NCBI GenBank assembly: GCA_017964755.1
Contig: JAGCRI010000193.1
Span: 1-30,227, forward strand
From: Bacteroidales bacterium
GTDB taxonomy: Bacteria; Bacteroidota; Bacteroidia; Bacteroidales; WCHB1-69
Direction of reading: 5' to 3'
Length of the DNA stretch: 30,227 nucleotides
Below, in pieces: positions 22,333 to 30,040 of this stretch. Within the stretch, counting starts at the first letter, position 1, and each line of letters starts with the position of its first letter. The notes below the pieces were generated by a model. It did not search any database and had not been told where the DNA came from. It was given only the letters and a program-made list of their open reading frames with translations. The position numbers and the translations under genes are program-made.

Positions 22333-22893
22333 TTATGCCTCCTCTTCGGGTTTGAAATCCCCGTTCACGAAAAAGGTGAAGTTCAGTTTCCCGTATTTGC
22401 GGTGCTGGTAGAATTGTGGGTGTGCCGAAAAATCGTAAACCTTTGAGTGTTCGATAATAAGCCAGCCTTCTTTTTTTAGCAGACCTTTTTCAAAAACTAT
22501 TTCAGGCAGTTTTGCAATGCCTTCGAAGTCGTATGGCGGGTCGGCGAAAATGATGTCGTACTGCTGCTTGCTTTTTTCCAAAAAAGAAAAAGCGTCACAT
22601 TTGATGACGGTCATGTTGTCGTATTGGAGAGTGGAGGCCATTTTGCGGATGAAGTCGGTGCAGCCCTGAAAGTTATCGACTGAAGTGACGGATACGGCTT
22701 CCCGCGAAGCAAACTCCAAGGAGATGTTGCCGGTGCCTGCAAAAAGGTCGAGCACTGTGATCCTGTCGAAATAGAAGTAATTGTTCAGAATATTGAAAAG
22801 GCTCTCCTTGCCGAGGTCGGTGGTTGGTCGCACGGGCAGGTTCGCCGGAGCCACTATCTTCCTGCCTTTGTTTCTACCGCTAATGATTCTCAT
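22333..22893 (-). CDS. rsmD: 16S rRNA (guanine(966)-N2)-methyltransferase RsmD
   Basis: 186-residue SAM-dependent methyltransferase. It starts MRIISGRNKGRKI, the typical RsmD start, and I therefore place the ATG at 22893 and not at 22935. SAM-binding DLFAGTG is at 49-55 and the catalytic DPPY at 118-121 (FADPPYDF). It methylates G966 of 16S rRNA in the 30S subunit. It is first in a two-gene leftward operon with yidD. Confidence 0.94.
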   Translation of the reverse strand: MRIISGRNKGRKIVAPANLPVRPTTDLGKESLFNILNNYFYFDRITVLDLFAGTGNISLEFASREAVSVTSVDNFQGCTDFIRKMASTLQYDNMTVIKCDAFSFLEKSKQQYDIIFADPPYDFEGIAKLPEIVFEKGLLKKEGWLIIEHSKVYDFSAHPQFYQHRKYGKLNFTFFVNGDFKPEEEA

Positions 22894-22932
22894 GGTCTTT
22901 TTGTTTTGGAAAAGCAAATAAAATTGCAGTCG

Positions 22933-22940
22933 CAAAAATA
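22933..22940 (-). promoter_or_regulatory. -7 promoter element of rsmD
   Basis: TATTTTTG on the minus strand, 39 nt upstream of the rsmD ATG. ATTG at 22956-22959 is 15 nt upstream, short of the usual spacing, so the -33 is uncertain. Confidence 0.5.
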
Positions 22941-23005
22941 ATCAAATTTTCATATCAATTCCAACATGTATATAGGCATAAACAAGAATATCAATTTTAT
23001 TTTAA

Positions 23006-23082
23006 TTTTTATTAAAAAGTTAATAAAAAATTGTATTTTTGCGGATTGATTATTTGTGAAGTGATGGAAGTTAAGGTGTTGG
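23006..23082 (+). repeat. Promoter/leader repeat, copy 1 (before KilA-N gene)
   Basis: AT-rich inverted repeat (TTTTTATT, then AATAAAAA) followed by the -7 element TATTTTTG (23034-23041), then GGATTGATTATTTGTGAAG and GTGATGGAAGTTAAGGTG. It closely matches copies at 23949, 24774 and 25846. The distance from the first base of the -7 to the ATG is 85 nt. Confidence 0.9.
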
Positions 23083-23118
23083 AAGGGAAGAATATAAGAT
23101 GCTGTAAAATAAACTAAT

Positions 23119-23937
23119 ATGAAGAAGGTTCGGGAAATAAATGTAAAAAGCACATCCATAAGAACTACGATGGTTGGCGATGCAGATTATATCTGCCTCA
23201 CCGATATTGCCAAGCAGAAGAATCAGTTGGAGCCAAACGTTGTTGTTGGCAATTGGCTGCGAAATAGAAACACTATTGAATATCTTGGTCTTTGGGAATA
23301 CTTGAACAATCCCGATTTTAACCCCATCGAATTCGAGGGGTTTAGGCAACAAGCTGGTTTAAATGCTTTCACTCTATCACCAACAAGGTGGATAGAAGCC
23401 ACTAATGCTATAGGATTAATAAGCAAAAGTGGACGTTATGGCGGAACTTACGCCCAACGAGACATTGCATTCAAGTTTGCCAGTTGGGTCTCAGTAGAAT
23501 TTGAGTTGTATCTCATCAAAGAATTTCAGCGGCTGAAGGAGGAAGAACAAAAATCTTTAGGATGGTCTGCAAAACGTGAGTTGTCTAAAATAAACTACCA
23601 CATACATACTGATGCCATTCGTGCCAACTTGATTCCTAAGGAAGTGGATGCCTATCATAGCTCACTTATCTATGCCGAAGAAGCAGATGTGTTGAATGTT
23701 GCTCTTTTCGGTATGACCGCCAAGGAATGGCGTGAAGCCAATCCGGATAAGAGAGGCAATATGCGTGACTACGCTACAATCAACCAACTTATCTGCCTCT
23801 CCAATCTGGAGAACTTGAATGCGGTTTTTATCAATGAGGGTATTCACCAGCGCGACCGCTTGCAGAAACTAAATAAAATAGCCATCCAACAAATGACCGT
23901 TTTGGAAGAGGTGGGGAATCGGAGACTGATGAAATAA
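23119..23937 (+). CDS. KilA-N domain protein
   Basis: 272 residues. The KilA-N DNA-binding domain covers about residues 5-125, with DADYICLTDIAKQKNQLEPN (21-40), VVGNWLRNRNTIEYLGLWE (42-60) and GGTYAQRDIAFKFASWVSVE (108-127). The C-terminal half (about 150-255) has the segment ALFGMTAKEWREANPDKRG and DYATINQLICLSNLENLNAV typical of bacterial KilA-N proteins. These are common on phages and mobile islands; regulatory DNA binding is inferred. The last 15 residues (QMTVLEEVGNRRLMK) are identical to the end of the otherwise unrelated gene at 24896. The gene reads from promoter repeat copy 1. Confidence 0.9.
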   Translation: MKKVREINVKSTSIRTTMVGDADYICLTDIAKQKNQLEPNVVVGNWLRNRNTIEYLGLWEYLNNPDFNPIEFEGFRQQAGLNAFTLSPTRWIEATNAIGLISKSGRYGGTYAQRDIAFKFASWVSVEFELYLIKEFQRLKEEEQKSLGWSAKRELSKINYHIHTDAIRANLIPKEVDAYHSSLIYAEEADVLNVALFGMTAKEWREANPDKRGNMRDYATINQLICLSNLENLNAVFINEGIHQRDRLQKLNKIAIQQMTVLEEVGNRRLMK

Positions 23938-23948
23938 AACCGGATTAA

Positions 23949-24021
23949 TTTTTATTAAAAGTCAATAAAAGTTGTATTTTTGTGGGTTGATTATTTGTGG
24001 GATGACGGGGCAGTTAACATG
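23949..24021 (+). repeat. Promoter/leader repeat, copy 2
   Basis: Same repeat as copy 1: TTTTTATT/AATAAAA arms, -7 element TATTTTTG (23975-23982), then TGGGTTGATTATTTGTGG. The tail is more diverged (GATGACGGGGCAGTTAACATG). The distance from the -7 to the ATG of the next gene is again 85 nt. Confidence 0.85.
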
Positions 24022-24059
24022 CCACACACATTTCATTATCATTAACAAATAACAATATA

Positions 24060-24716
24060 ATGAAGAGGACTTTTTCCCTGACAATGCTGCTTCTGGCGAG
24101 AGTCTGTCTCTTCGCGCAAGCATCAGTCAGCGGCGTAGTAACCGGCTCTACAGGAAACCCCATTCAGGAATTGGAGGTGGCACTTATGATGGACAACGGC
24201 AACCATGTTCCTGTTGACGATGCACCAATTGTGGCTTTGACAAAGACAGACAGCTTCGGTCATTATTTGTTAGAGGGGATCCCATCTGGAAGATATGTTG
24301 TCGCGTTCAATCAAAATCATAAAGATAGCATGCATCAGAGTTCTTCCATGTGGGGTCTCGTGCTGTCCGACAATGATTGTCTGTTGGACGTAAGCCTCAA
24401 TATGTACGAATGTGTTGAGTATTGTTTGATACCATTCTCTCCTGCTGAATGGAAGAGGATTTCTGGAAAGATAATGGGGCTTCCGGTTTTCAGAAAGGCG
24501 ATGATTGTATTTGAGGTCATGGAAACTGGTGAAAAACAGGTGGTTTACACCTATGGGGACGGGAATTTTGCAAAGTCATTCCCTCCTGAAGCTGGCCGTG
24601 TAAAAGTCCACGTTTTTATGCACGAAGGCAAAAAACAGTGGCGAGAGGTGAAGAGCTGCATACGGCGGCCTCAGAAACGATGCCAGCGTCCAATCCACAT
24701 TTCTGTCAGCAAATAA
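24060..24716 (+). CDS. Secreted carboxypeptidase-regulatory-like domain protein
   Basis: 218 residues. A signal peptide spans residues 1-20 (MKRTFSLTMLLLARVCLFAQ). The first part of the mature protein resembles a carboxypeptidase regulatory-like/CNA-B beta domain: ASVSGVVTGSTGNPIQELEV at 21-40 and KTDSFGHYLLEGIPSGRYVV at 61-80. Residues 100-218 have no domain I recognise; the C-terminus is basic (RRPQKRCQRP). Four cysteines are present in the mature part. It sits between KilA-N and RhuM-type genes with its own promoter repeat, which is odd for a secreted protein. Function unknown. Confidence 0.75.
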   Translation: MKRTFSLTMLLLARVCLFAQASVSGVVTGSTGNPIQELEVALMMDNGNHVPVDDAPIVALTKTDSFGHYLLEGIPSGRYVVAFNQNHKDSMHQSSSMWGLVLSDNDCLLDVSLNMYECVEYCLIPFSPAEWKRISGKIMGLPVFRKAMIVFEVMETGEKQVVYTYGDGNFAKSFPPEAGRVKVHVFMHEGKKQWREVKSCIRRPQKRCQRPIHISVSK

Positions 24717-24773
24717 TAATACCCGCAGTTTTTGCTTTTTCTGATGAAATAGAATAGATTTAATTTTATTTAA

Positions 24774-24848
24774 TTTTTATTAAAAATCAATAAAAAGTTG
24801 TATTTTTGTGGGTTGATTATTTGTGAAGTGATGGAAATTAATGTGTTG
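24774..24848 (+). repeat. Promoter/leader repeat, copy 3
   Basis: TTTTTATTAAAAATC with AATAAAAA arm, -7 element TATTTTTG (24801-24808), then TGGGTTGATTATTTGTGAAG and GTGATGGAAATTAATGTG. Closest to copy 1 in the leader. The next ATG is 95 nt from the -7 start, 10 nt longer than in copies 1 and 2. Confidence 0.9.
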
Positions 24849-24895
24849 TGAAGAGGCAACTTTTATGATAAGCTAAGAGAGCTAACGAATACAAA

Positions 24896-25834
24896 ATGAT
24901 TAAAACTGACGAACAAATTGCAATGAATAAAGACAAGATGACATTCAATAGGCATACTGAAATCCTGCCACAAATGAAGGGAGAGGTAGTACTATACCAA
25001 TCGACTGAGGATGTGCGGATTGAGGCTCGTCTAGTATATGAGACCATCTGGCTTACACAAAAACAAATTGCGGATTTGTTCGGTACGAAACGACCAGCTA
25101 TAACAAAACATATCTTAAACATATACCTCAGCGGAGAACTTGACAAAGAGAGCACATGTTCCATTTTGGAACACATGGGTAACGAAGGAAAGCAGAGCTA
25201 CACTACGCTATACTACAATCTTGATATTATTCTTGCTGTCGCCTACCGCGTAAATAGTTTCAATGCCACACAATTCCGCAAGTGGGCTACACGGGTGCTG
25301 AAAGAATATTTGCTGAAAGGATATTCCGTAAACAACAGACTTGAAGAATTGGAACAGCGAGTGGCAAAGACAGGGGAAAAGATTGATTTCTTTGTGCGCA
25401 CTTCTCTGCCACCCAAGGAAGGTGTCTTCTACAACGGACAGATATTCGATGCGTATGTCTTTGCGGCGGATTTGATAAAGTCGGCCAAGAAAAGTATCAC
25501 TCTTATCGACAACTATATTGACGAATCTGTACTGCTGATGCTGTCGAAACGCAATGCAAAGGTTAGTGCAACAATTATCACCCGTTCCGATTCTAAAGTG
25601 TCACAACTTGACCTTGAGAAGCATAACGCTCAATACTCACCAATCGAGGTAAAGGTCTGCGGCACCATCCACGACCGCTTCCTCATCATTGACGAGGTGG
25701 TTTATCATATTGGGGCATCATTGAAAGACCTCGGAAAGAAACTCTTTGCCTTCTCCAAGCTGGAGATGTCTGATGAAACAATATTACAAATGACCGTGTT
25801 AGAAGAGGTGGGGAATCGGAGACTGATGAAATAA
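24896..25834 (+). CDS. RhuM-type N-terminus fused to PLD-like C-terminal domain
   Basis: 312 residues. The N-terminal RhuM-like domain (about 30-150) has VVLYQSTEDVRIEARLVYET, IWLTQKQIADLFGTKRPAIT (51-70) and YYNLDIILAVAYRVNS. Residues about 175-290 look phospholipase D/TIR-type in fold: ITLIDNYIDESVLLML (201-216) and IHDRFLIIDEVVYHIGASLK (258-277), with the HKD motif reduced to His259...Asp266, so it may bind or cut nucleic acid, or be inactive. It shares its N-terminal residues (MIK..EQIAM) with the dinD-like gene at 25959 and its last 15 with the KilA-N protein at 23119. It is driven by repeat copy 3. Confidence 0.82.
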   Translation: MIKTDEQIAMNKDKMTFNRHTEILPQMKGEVVLYQSTEDVRIEARLVYETIWLTQKQIADLFGTKRPAITKHILNIYLSGELDKESTCSILEHMGNEGKQSYTTLYYNLDIILAVAYRVNSFNATQFRKWATRVLKEYLLKGYSVNNRLEELEQRVAKTGEKIDFFVRTSLPPKEGVFYNGQIFDAYVFAADLIKSAKKSITLIDNYIDESVLLMLSKRNAKVSATIITRSDSKVSQLDLEKHNAQYSPIEVKVCGTIHDRFLIIDEVVYHIGASLKDLGKKLFAFSKLEMSDETILQMTVLEEVGNRRLMK

Positions 25835-25845
25835 AACCGGATTGA

Positions 25846-25923
25846 TTTTTATTAAAAATCAATAAAAAGTTATATTTTTGTGGATTGACTATTTATGAAG
25901 TGATGGGGAAGTTAACGTGGTGG
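25846..25923 (+). repeat. Promoter/leader repeat, copy 4
   Basis: TTTTTATTAAAAATC with AATAAAAA arm, -7 element TATTTTTG (25873-25880), then TGGATTGACTATTTATGAAG and GTGATGGGGAAGTTAACGTG. With the preceding gene end it continues the long match to 23889-24000. The ATG is 86 nt from the -7 start. Confidence 0.9.
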
Positions 25924-25958
25924 AACAGACAACTGCGAACAGAACTAACGAATACAAA

Positions 25959-26324
25959 ATGATTAAAATTGGCAAACAAATTGCAATGAAGACGGAAGAG
26001 ATACAACAGATGTTTAGTGAGTATGAGCACGCCGTATGCGATGCGAATGGCGTGGAGTGTTGGAGTGCGCGGGAATTGTGCAAACTGCTGGGATATAGTC
26101 TTTGGCAGAACTTCACGAAGGTGATTGATAAAGCCAAGATAGCCTGCGAGAATGTAGGACACGAAATCTCTGATCATTTTATTGACGTCAATAAAATGAT
26201 CACCGTGGCGAAAGGCGCTCAGAGAGAGATTATCATTTGCAGAAGGCGGAGCGGTGGGCTGTCCTGGAAATATAGAGGGCGAAAATGTCTCGCTTTACTT
26301 TGTCAACTTGGAGAAATCCGCTAA
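25959..26324 (+). pseudogene. Truncated DinD-like protein gene
   Basis: 121 residues if read from the ATG at 25959, chosen because the first ten residues (MIKIGKQIAM) match the start of the gene at 24896. Residues about 14-90 resemble DinD (DNA-damage-inducible protein D) and BRO-N-like domains: VECWSARELCKLLGYSLWQN (32-51), FTKVIDKAKIACENVGHEIS, DHFIDVNKM. After VAKGAQREI (83-91) the DinD pattern (LSRYACYL region) is missing and the frame gives a basic, unrelated tail. DinD is about 270 residues, so most of it is lost. A different frame is open to 26373. Probably a broken gene, though the fragment may be expressed. Confidence 0.7.
26171..26202. repeat. Perfect 32-bp palindrome
   Basis: The left arm TGATCATTTTATTGAC (26171-26186) and right arm GTCAATAAAATGATCA (26187-26202) are exact reverse complements with no spacer. 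It lies inside the dinD-like reading frame, coding around SDHFIDVNKMIT. It breaks at 26170/26203. Confidence 0.95.
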
Positions 26325-26476
26325 TTATTGTATCTGCAAAAATGCACTTTTTCACGAAATGCAGATTTTTTAGAACAATAACATTCGATTGTTTATATCC
26401 GAATATTTTTGTACCTTTGCACTGTTTTTATTGAAAAACAAAAACAGTTAATAATCAACCAATTAAATAATAAATT
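26325..26476 (+). other. Intergenic stretch before nifJ with out-of-frame remnant
   Basis: The first part is the end of a second open frame, running from about 26224 to a TAG near 26371-26373 (its first codons lie inside the dinD-like gene), which I cannot assign and which may be the remnant of another gene. The second part holds the nifJ promoter and an A/T-rich leader. Confidence 0.5.
26388..26419 (+). promoter_or_regulatory. Promoter of nifJ
   Basis: ATTG (26388-26391), 20-nt spacer, TACCTTTG (26412-26419). A near-consensus Bacteroidota promoter with a leader of about 50 nt to the ATG, in keeping with a highly expressed gene. Confidence 0.75.
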
Positions 26477-29400
26477 ATGGCAGAAAAAAAATTTATGACT
26501 TGCGACGTTAACTGCGCTGCTGCTCACGTGGCATACATGTTCAGCGAAGTGGCCGCTATCTATCCTATCACCCCTTCAAGCCCGATGGCTGAGTACATCG
26601 ACGAGTGGAGCGCAGGTGGAAGAAAGAACATCTTTGGTGAAAACGTAAAGGTTGTTGAGATGCAATCTGAAGCCGGTGCTGCAGGCGCTGTTCACGGCTC
26701 ATTGCAGGCTGGTGCTCTCACTACCACTTACACGGCGTCTCAAGGCCTCTTGCTGATGATCCCGAATATGTACAAGATTGCTGGAGAATTGCTTCCGGGC
26801 GTTTTCCACGTCTCAGCACGTGCTTTGGCTGCTCAGGCTTTGTCAATCTTTGGTGACCACGCCGACGTTATGAGCGCACGTCAGACCGGTTTCGCCATGC
26901 TGGCTACCGGCTCCGTTCAAGAGATTATGGACCTCGCTCCTGTCGCACATTTGGCAGCGATCGAAGGCCGCGTGCCGTTCCTTCATTTCTTCGACGGTTT
27001 CCGCACCTCCCACGAAATCCAGAAGGTGGAAGCCACCGACCAGGCCAAGGTTGAGAAACTCGTCAACTGGAAAGCCCTCAAGGAGTATCGCGACCGCGCC
27101 CTCAATCCAGAACATCCTGTAACACGCGGCACCGCCCAGAACCCCGACATCTATTTCCAGACCCGCGAATTGCAGAACAAATATTATGACGCTCTTCCGG
27201 ACATCGTGGCGAAATATATGAAGAAAATGAGCAAAATCACAGGCCGTGAGTATGCTCCGTTCACATTCTACGGCGCAAAAGACGCCACCGACATCATCAT
27301 CGCCATGGGCTCTATCACTGACGTTATCAAAACCGTCATCGACAAGGAGAACAAAGCAGGCAAGAAACTCGGTCTTGTGAGCGTACACCTCTATCGTCCT
27401 TTCAGCGTGAAATATCTCATGGAAGTTATGCCGAAGAGCGTGAAGAGAATCTGTGTTCTCGACAGAACGAAAGAACCGGGCGCAAACGGCGATCCGTTGT
27501 ATCTTGATGTTGTGGAAGCCTTCAAGGATGTGAAGAAACAGCCTATGATTATCGGTGGCCGTTTCGGTCTCTCTTCAAAAGACACCACTCCGGCTCAGGT
27601 CCTGGCTATCTACAAGAACCTCGCCGCTGCAAAACCGATGAACCAGTTCACAGTCGGTATCAACGACGATGTTACACACCGTTCACTCAAAGTCGGTAAA
27701 GAGATTTCAATTCTCCCGAAAGGCACATTCGAAGCCAAATTCTACGGCCTCGGCGCTGACGGTACCGTGGGTGCAAACAAGAACTCCATCAAGATTATCG
27801 GTGACAACACCAACAAATACAGCCAGGCTTATTTCGACTATGATTCAAAGAAATCTGGCGGTTACACCTGCTCACACCTCCGTTTCGGCGACCAGCCTAT
27901 TTTGGCTCCTTACCTCGTCGGCACTCCTGATTTCGTGGCCGTTCACGTACCTTCTTATCTGAAGAAATATGACTGCCTCCGCGGTCTGAAAAAGAACGGT
28001 ACGTTCCTCTACAACTCTCCGTGGAGCGTTGCCGACACCAAGAAACATCTTCCTGATTTTGTGAAGAAATACTTGGCACTCAACAATATTAAAATGTACA
28101 TCATCGATGCTACAAAGATTGCCGGTGAAATTGGTTTGGGTAACCGTACAAACACTATTCTGCAATCGGCATTCTTCAAGATTTCAGGCGTTATTCCTTA
28201 TGACCTCGCTGTGGAGCAGATGAAGAAATTCATCGTGAAGAGCTACGGCAAGAAGGGTGAGGATGTTGTGAAGATGAACTACGCTGCTGTTGACCGTGGA
28301 GGTGAAATCACAAAGGTTGACATCCCTGCAGAATGGGCTAAATTGGAATGCAGCACCGACTTCCAGTTCGAAAGCAATCCTAACGATCCGGAATTCATCA
28401 ACAAGGTTATGCGTCCGATGGTTGCGCAGTGCGGTAACGACCTGCCAGTGAGCGCATTCAAGGAGATTGTTGACGGCACATTCCCGGCTGGCACCACCGC
28501 TTACGAAAAACGCGGCGTTGCCACAGTGGTTCCAGAATGGAATCTCAACAACTGTATCCAATGTAACCAATGTTCTTTGGTATGTCCTCACGCAGCAATT
28601 CGCCCGGTTGTTATGACTGATGCCGAATTGAAGAAGGCACCTAAGACGATGAAAGCCATTGATATCAAAGCCCCGAAGGAACTCGCTGGAATGCACTTCC
28701 GTATGCAAGTCTCTGTTATGGACTGCACCGGTTGCGGCAACTGCGCTGATGTTTGCCCGGCTAAGGAGAAGGCTTTGGTTATGAAACCGTTTGAAAGCCA
28801 GCTTGACGAAGCCAAGAATTGGGAATACGGACAGAAGAAAGTCTCTTACAAAGACAATCTCATCGACAAATACGCAAATGTTAAGAACAGCCAGTTTGCA
28901 CAGCCACTGTTTGAATTTTCAGGTGCTTGCGCAGGTTGCGGCGAAACTCCGTACATCAAGACTATCACACAGTTGTTTGGTGAAAGAATGATTGTCGCCA
29001 ACGCTACCGGTTGCTCATCAATTTACGGCGGTTCTGCTCCGGCAACCCCATACTGCAAGAATTACAGAAGCGGCAAGGGTGTTGCGTGGGCAAACAGCTT
29101 GTTCGAGGACAACGCAGAGTTCGGTCTCGGTATGGCCACTGCAACCCGCAAGATGCGCGACCGCGTAGAACGCATCATGAAGGAAGCCATCGCCAACTGC
29201 GACTGCTGCGACAAGAAACTCAAAGCCCTCTTCCAAGAATGGATCGACAACCGCGAATGCGGCATCAAGACCGCCGAGTTGGCCGACAAGATCGTGGCCG
29301 CTTGCGAAAAGTGCGGTTGCGACTACTGCAAGCAGATTGTTGACCTCAAAGACCACTTGGTAAAGAAATCACAGTGGATCTTCGGTGGTGACGGTTGGGC

Positions 29401-30019
29401 ATACGACATCGGTTTCGGTGGTTTGGACCACGTGTTGGCAAGTGGCGAGGACGTGAACGTGCTCGTACTCGACACCGAGGTTTACTCCAACACCGGCGGT
29501 CAGAGCTCAAAAGCTACTCCGGCAGGTGCTGTGGCCAAATTTGCTGCTTCTGGTAAGAAAGTTCGCAAGAAAGACCTCGGCATGATTGCCAAGAGCTATG
29601 GTTATGTTTATGTCGCGCAAGTCGCTATGGGCGCAAGCCAGGCACAGTACTTCAAAGCCATCAAAGAGGCTGAGGCTTACCACGGACCGTCATTGGTGAT
29701 CTGCTACGCACCTTGTATCAACCACGGTATCAAGATCGGCATGGGACACTCACAGATGGAAGAGAAACTGGCCGTTGATTGCGGATACTGGCATTTGTGG
29801 CGCTTCAATCCTGCAGAAGAAGAAGCCGGCCAAAACGGTTTCCACCTTGACAGCAAAGAACCCGACTGGAGCAAGTTCCAGAACTTCATCATGGGCGAGG
29901 TCCGTTACAACTCGTTGTTGAAGACCTTCCCGGAAGAAGCCAAGGAACTCTTCGCCAAGACCGAACAGTTCGCGAAACTGAGATACGAAGGGTATAAGAA
30001 GTTGAGCGAGGGGAAATAA
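26477..30019 (+). CDS. nifJ: Pyruvate:ferredoxin (flavodoxin) oxidoreductase
   Basis: 1180-residue single-chain PFOR, the usual length. It oxidises pyruvate and CoA to acetyl-CoA and CO2 and reduces ferredoxin. The N-terminal pyrimidine-binding part has YPITPSSPMAEYIDEWSAGG; the gamma/CoA domain follows. The two ferredoxin clusters use Cys693/696/699/703 (CIQCNQCSLVCP) and Cys750/753/756/760 (CTGCGNCADVCP). The TPP domain has CAGCGETPY, the pyrophosphate/Mg motif GGDGWAYDIGFGG near 969-981 and NTGGQSSKATPAGA near 1006. A cysteine-rich segment (908-951) is unusual. Monocistronic, with its own promoter and terminator. The reduced ferredoxin could feed the hydrogenase-related chemistry suggested upstream. 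Confidence 0.97.
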   Translation: MAEKKFMTCDVNCAAAHVAYMFSEVAAIYPITPSSPMAEYIDEWSAGGRKNIFGENVKVVEMQSEAGAAGAVHGSLQAGALTTTYTASQGLLLMIPNMYKIAGELLPGVFHVSARALAAQALSIFGDHADVMSARQTGFAMLATGSVQEIMDLAPVAHLAAIEGRVPFLHFFDGFRTSHEIQKVEATDQAKVEKLVNWKALKEYRDRALNPEHPVTRGTAQNPDIYFQTRELQNKYYDALPDIVAKYMKKMSKITGREYAPFTFYGAKDATDIIIAMGSITDVIKTVIDKENKAGKKLGLVSVHLYRPFSVKYLMEVMPKSVKRICVLDRTKEPGANGDPLYLDVVEAFKDVKKQPMIIGGRFGLSSKDTTPAQVLAIYKNLAAAKPMNQFTVGINDDVTHRSLKVGKEISILPKGTFEAKFYGLGADGTVGANKNSIKIIGDNTNKYSQAYFDYDSKKSGGYTCSHLRFGDQPILAPYLVGTPDFVAVHVPSYLKKYDCLRGLKKNGTFLYNSPWSVADTKKHLPDFVKKYLALNNIKMYIIDATKIAGEIGLGNRTNTILQSAFFKISGVIPYDLAVEQMKKFIVKSYGKKGEDVVKMNYAAVDRGGEITKVDIPAEWAKLECSTDFQFESNPNDPEFINKVMRPMVAQCGNDLPVSAFKEIVDGTFPAGTTAYEKRGVATVVPEWNLNNCIQCNQCSLVCPHAAIRPVVMTDAELKKAPKTMKAIDIKAPKELAGMHFRMQVSVMDCTGCGNCADVCPAKEKALVMKPFESQLDEAKNWEYGQKKVSYKDNLIDKYANVKNSQFAQPLFEFSGACAGCGETPYIKTITQLFGERMIVANATGCSSIYGGSAPATPYCKNYRSGKGVAWANSLFEDNAEFGLGMATATRKMRDRVERIMKEAIANCDCCDKKLKALFQEWIDNRECGIKTAELADKIVAACEKCGCDYCKQIVDLKDHLVKKSQWIFGGDGWAYDIGFGGLDHVLASGEDVNVLVLDTEVYSNTGGQSSKATPAGAVAKFAASGKKVRKKDLGMIAKSYGYVYVAQVAMGASQAQYFKAIKEAEAYHGPSLVICYAPCINHGIKIGMGHSQMEEKLAVDCGYWHLWRFNPAEEEAGQNGFHLDSKEPDWSKFQNFIMGEVRYNSLLKTFPEEAKELFAKTEQFAKLRYEGYKKLSEGK

Positions 30020-30040
30020 ATATTCGGCTTTTTAAAGACA

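Noticed and set aside
23006..25923. Four direct repeats as a CRISPR array or integron cassette sites
   Set aside because: Copies are about 0.8-1.1 kb apart and separated by genes, so no CRISPR spacing. The repeats contain a promoter and show no attC-type core sites, and no integrase or Cas gene is in the window.
22933..26324. Prophage carrying the KilA-N, RhuM and dinD-like genes
   Set aside because: No integrase, capsid, terminase, portal or lysis genes are present, and the flanks are ordinary genes (rsmD, nifJ). A former mobile origin is possible but a prophage is not supported.
28184..28708. 174-codon open frame antisense to nifJ
   Set aside because: Shadow of the strongly codon-biased nifJ gene.
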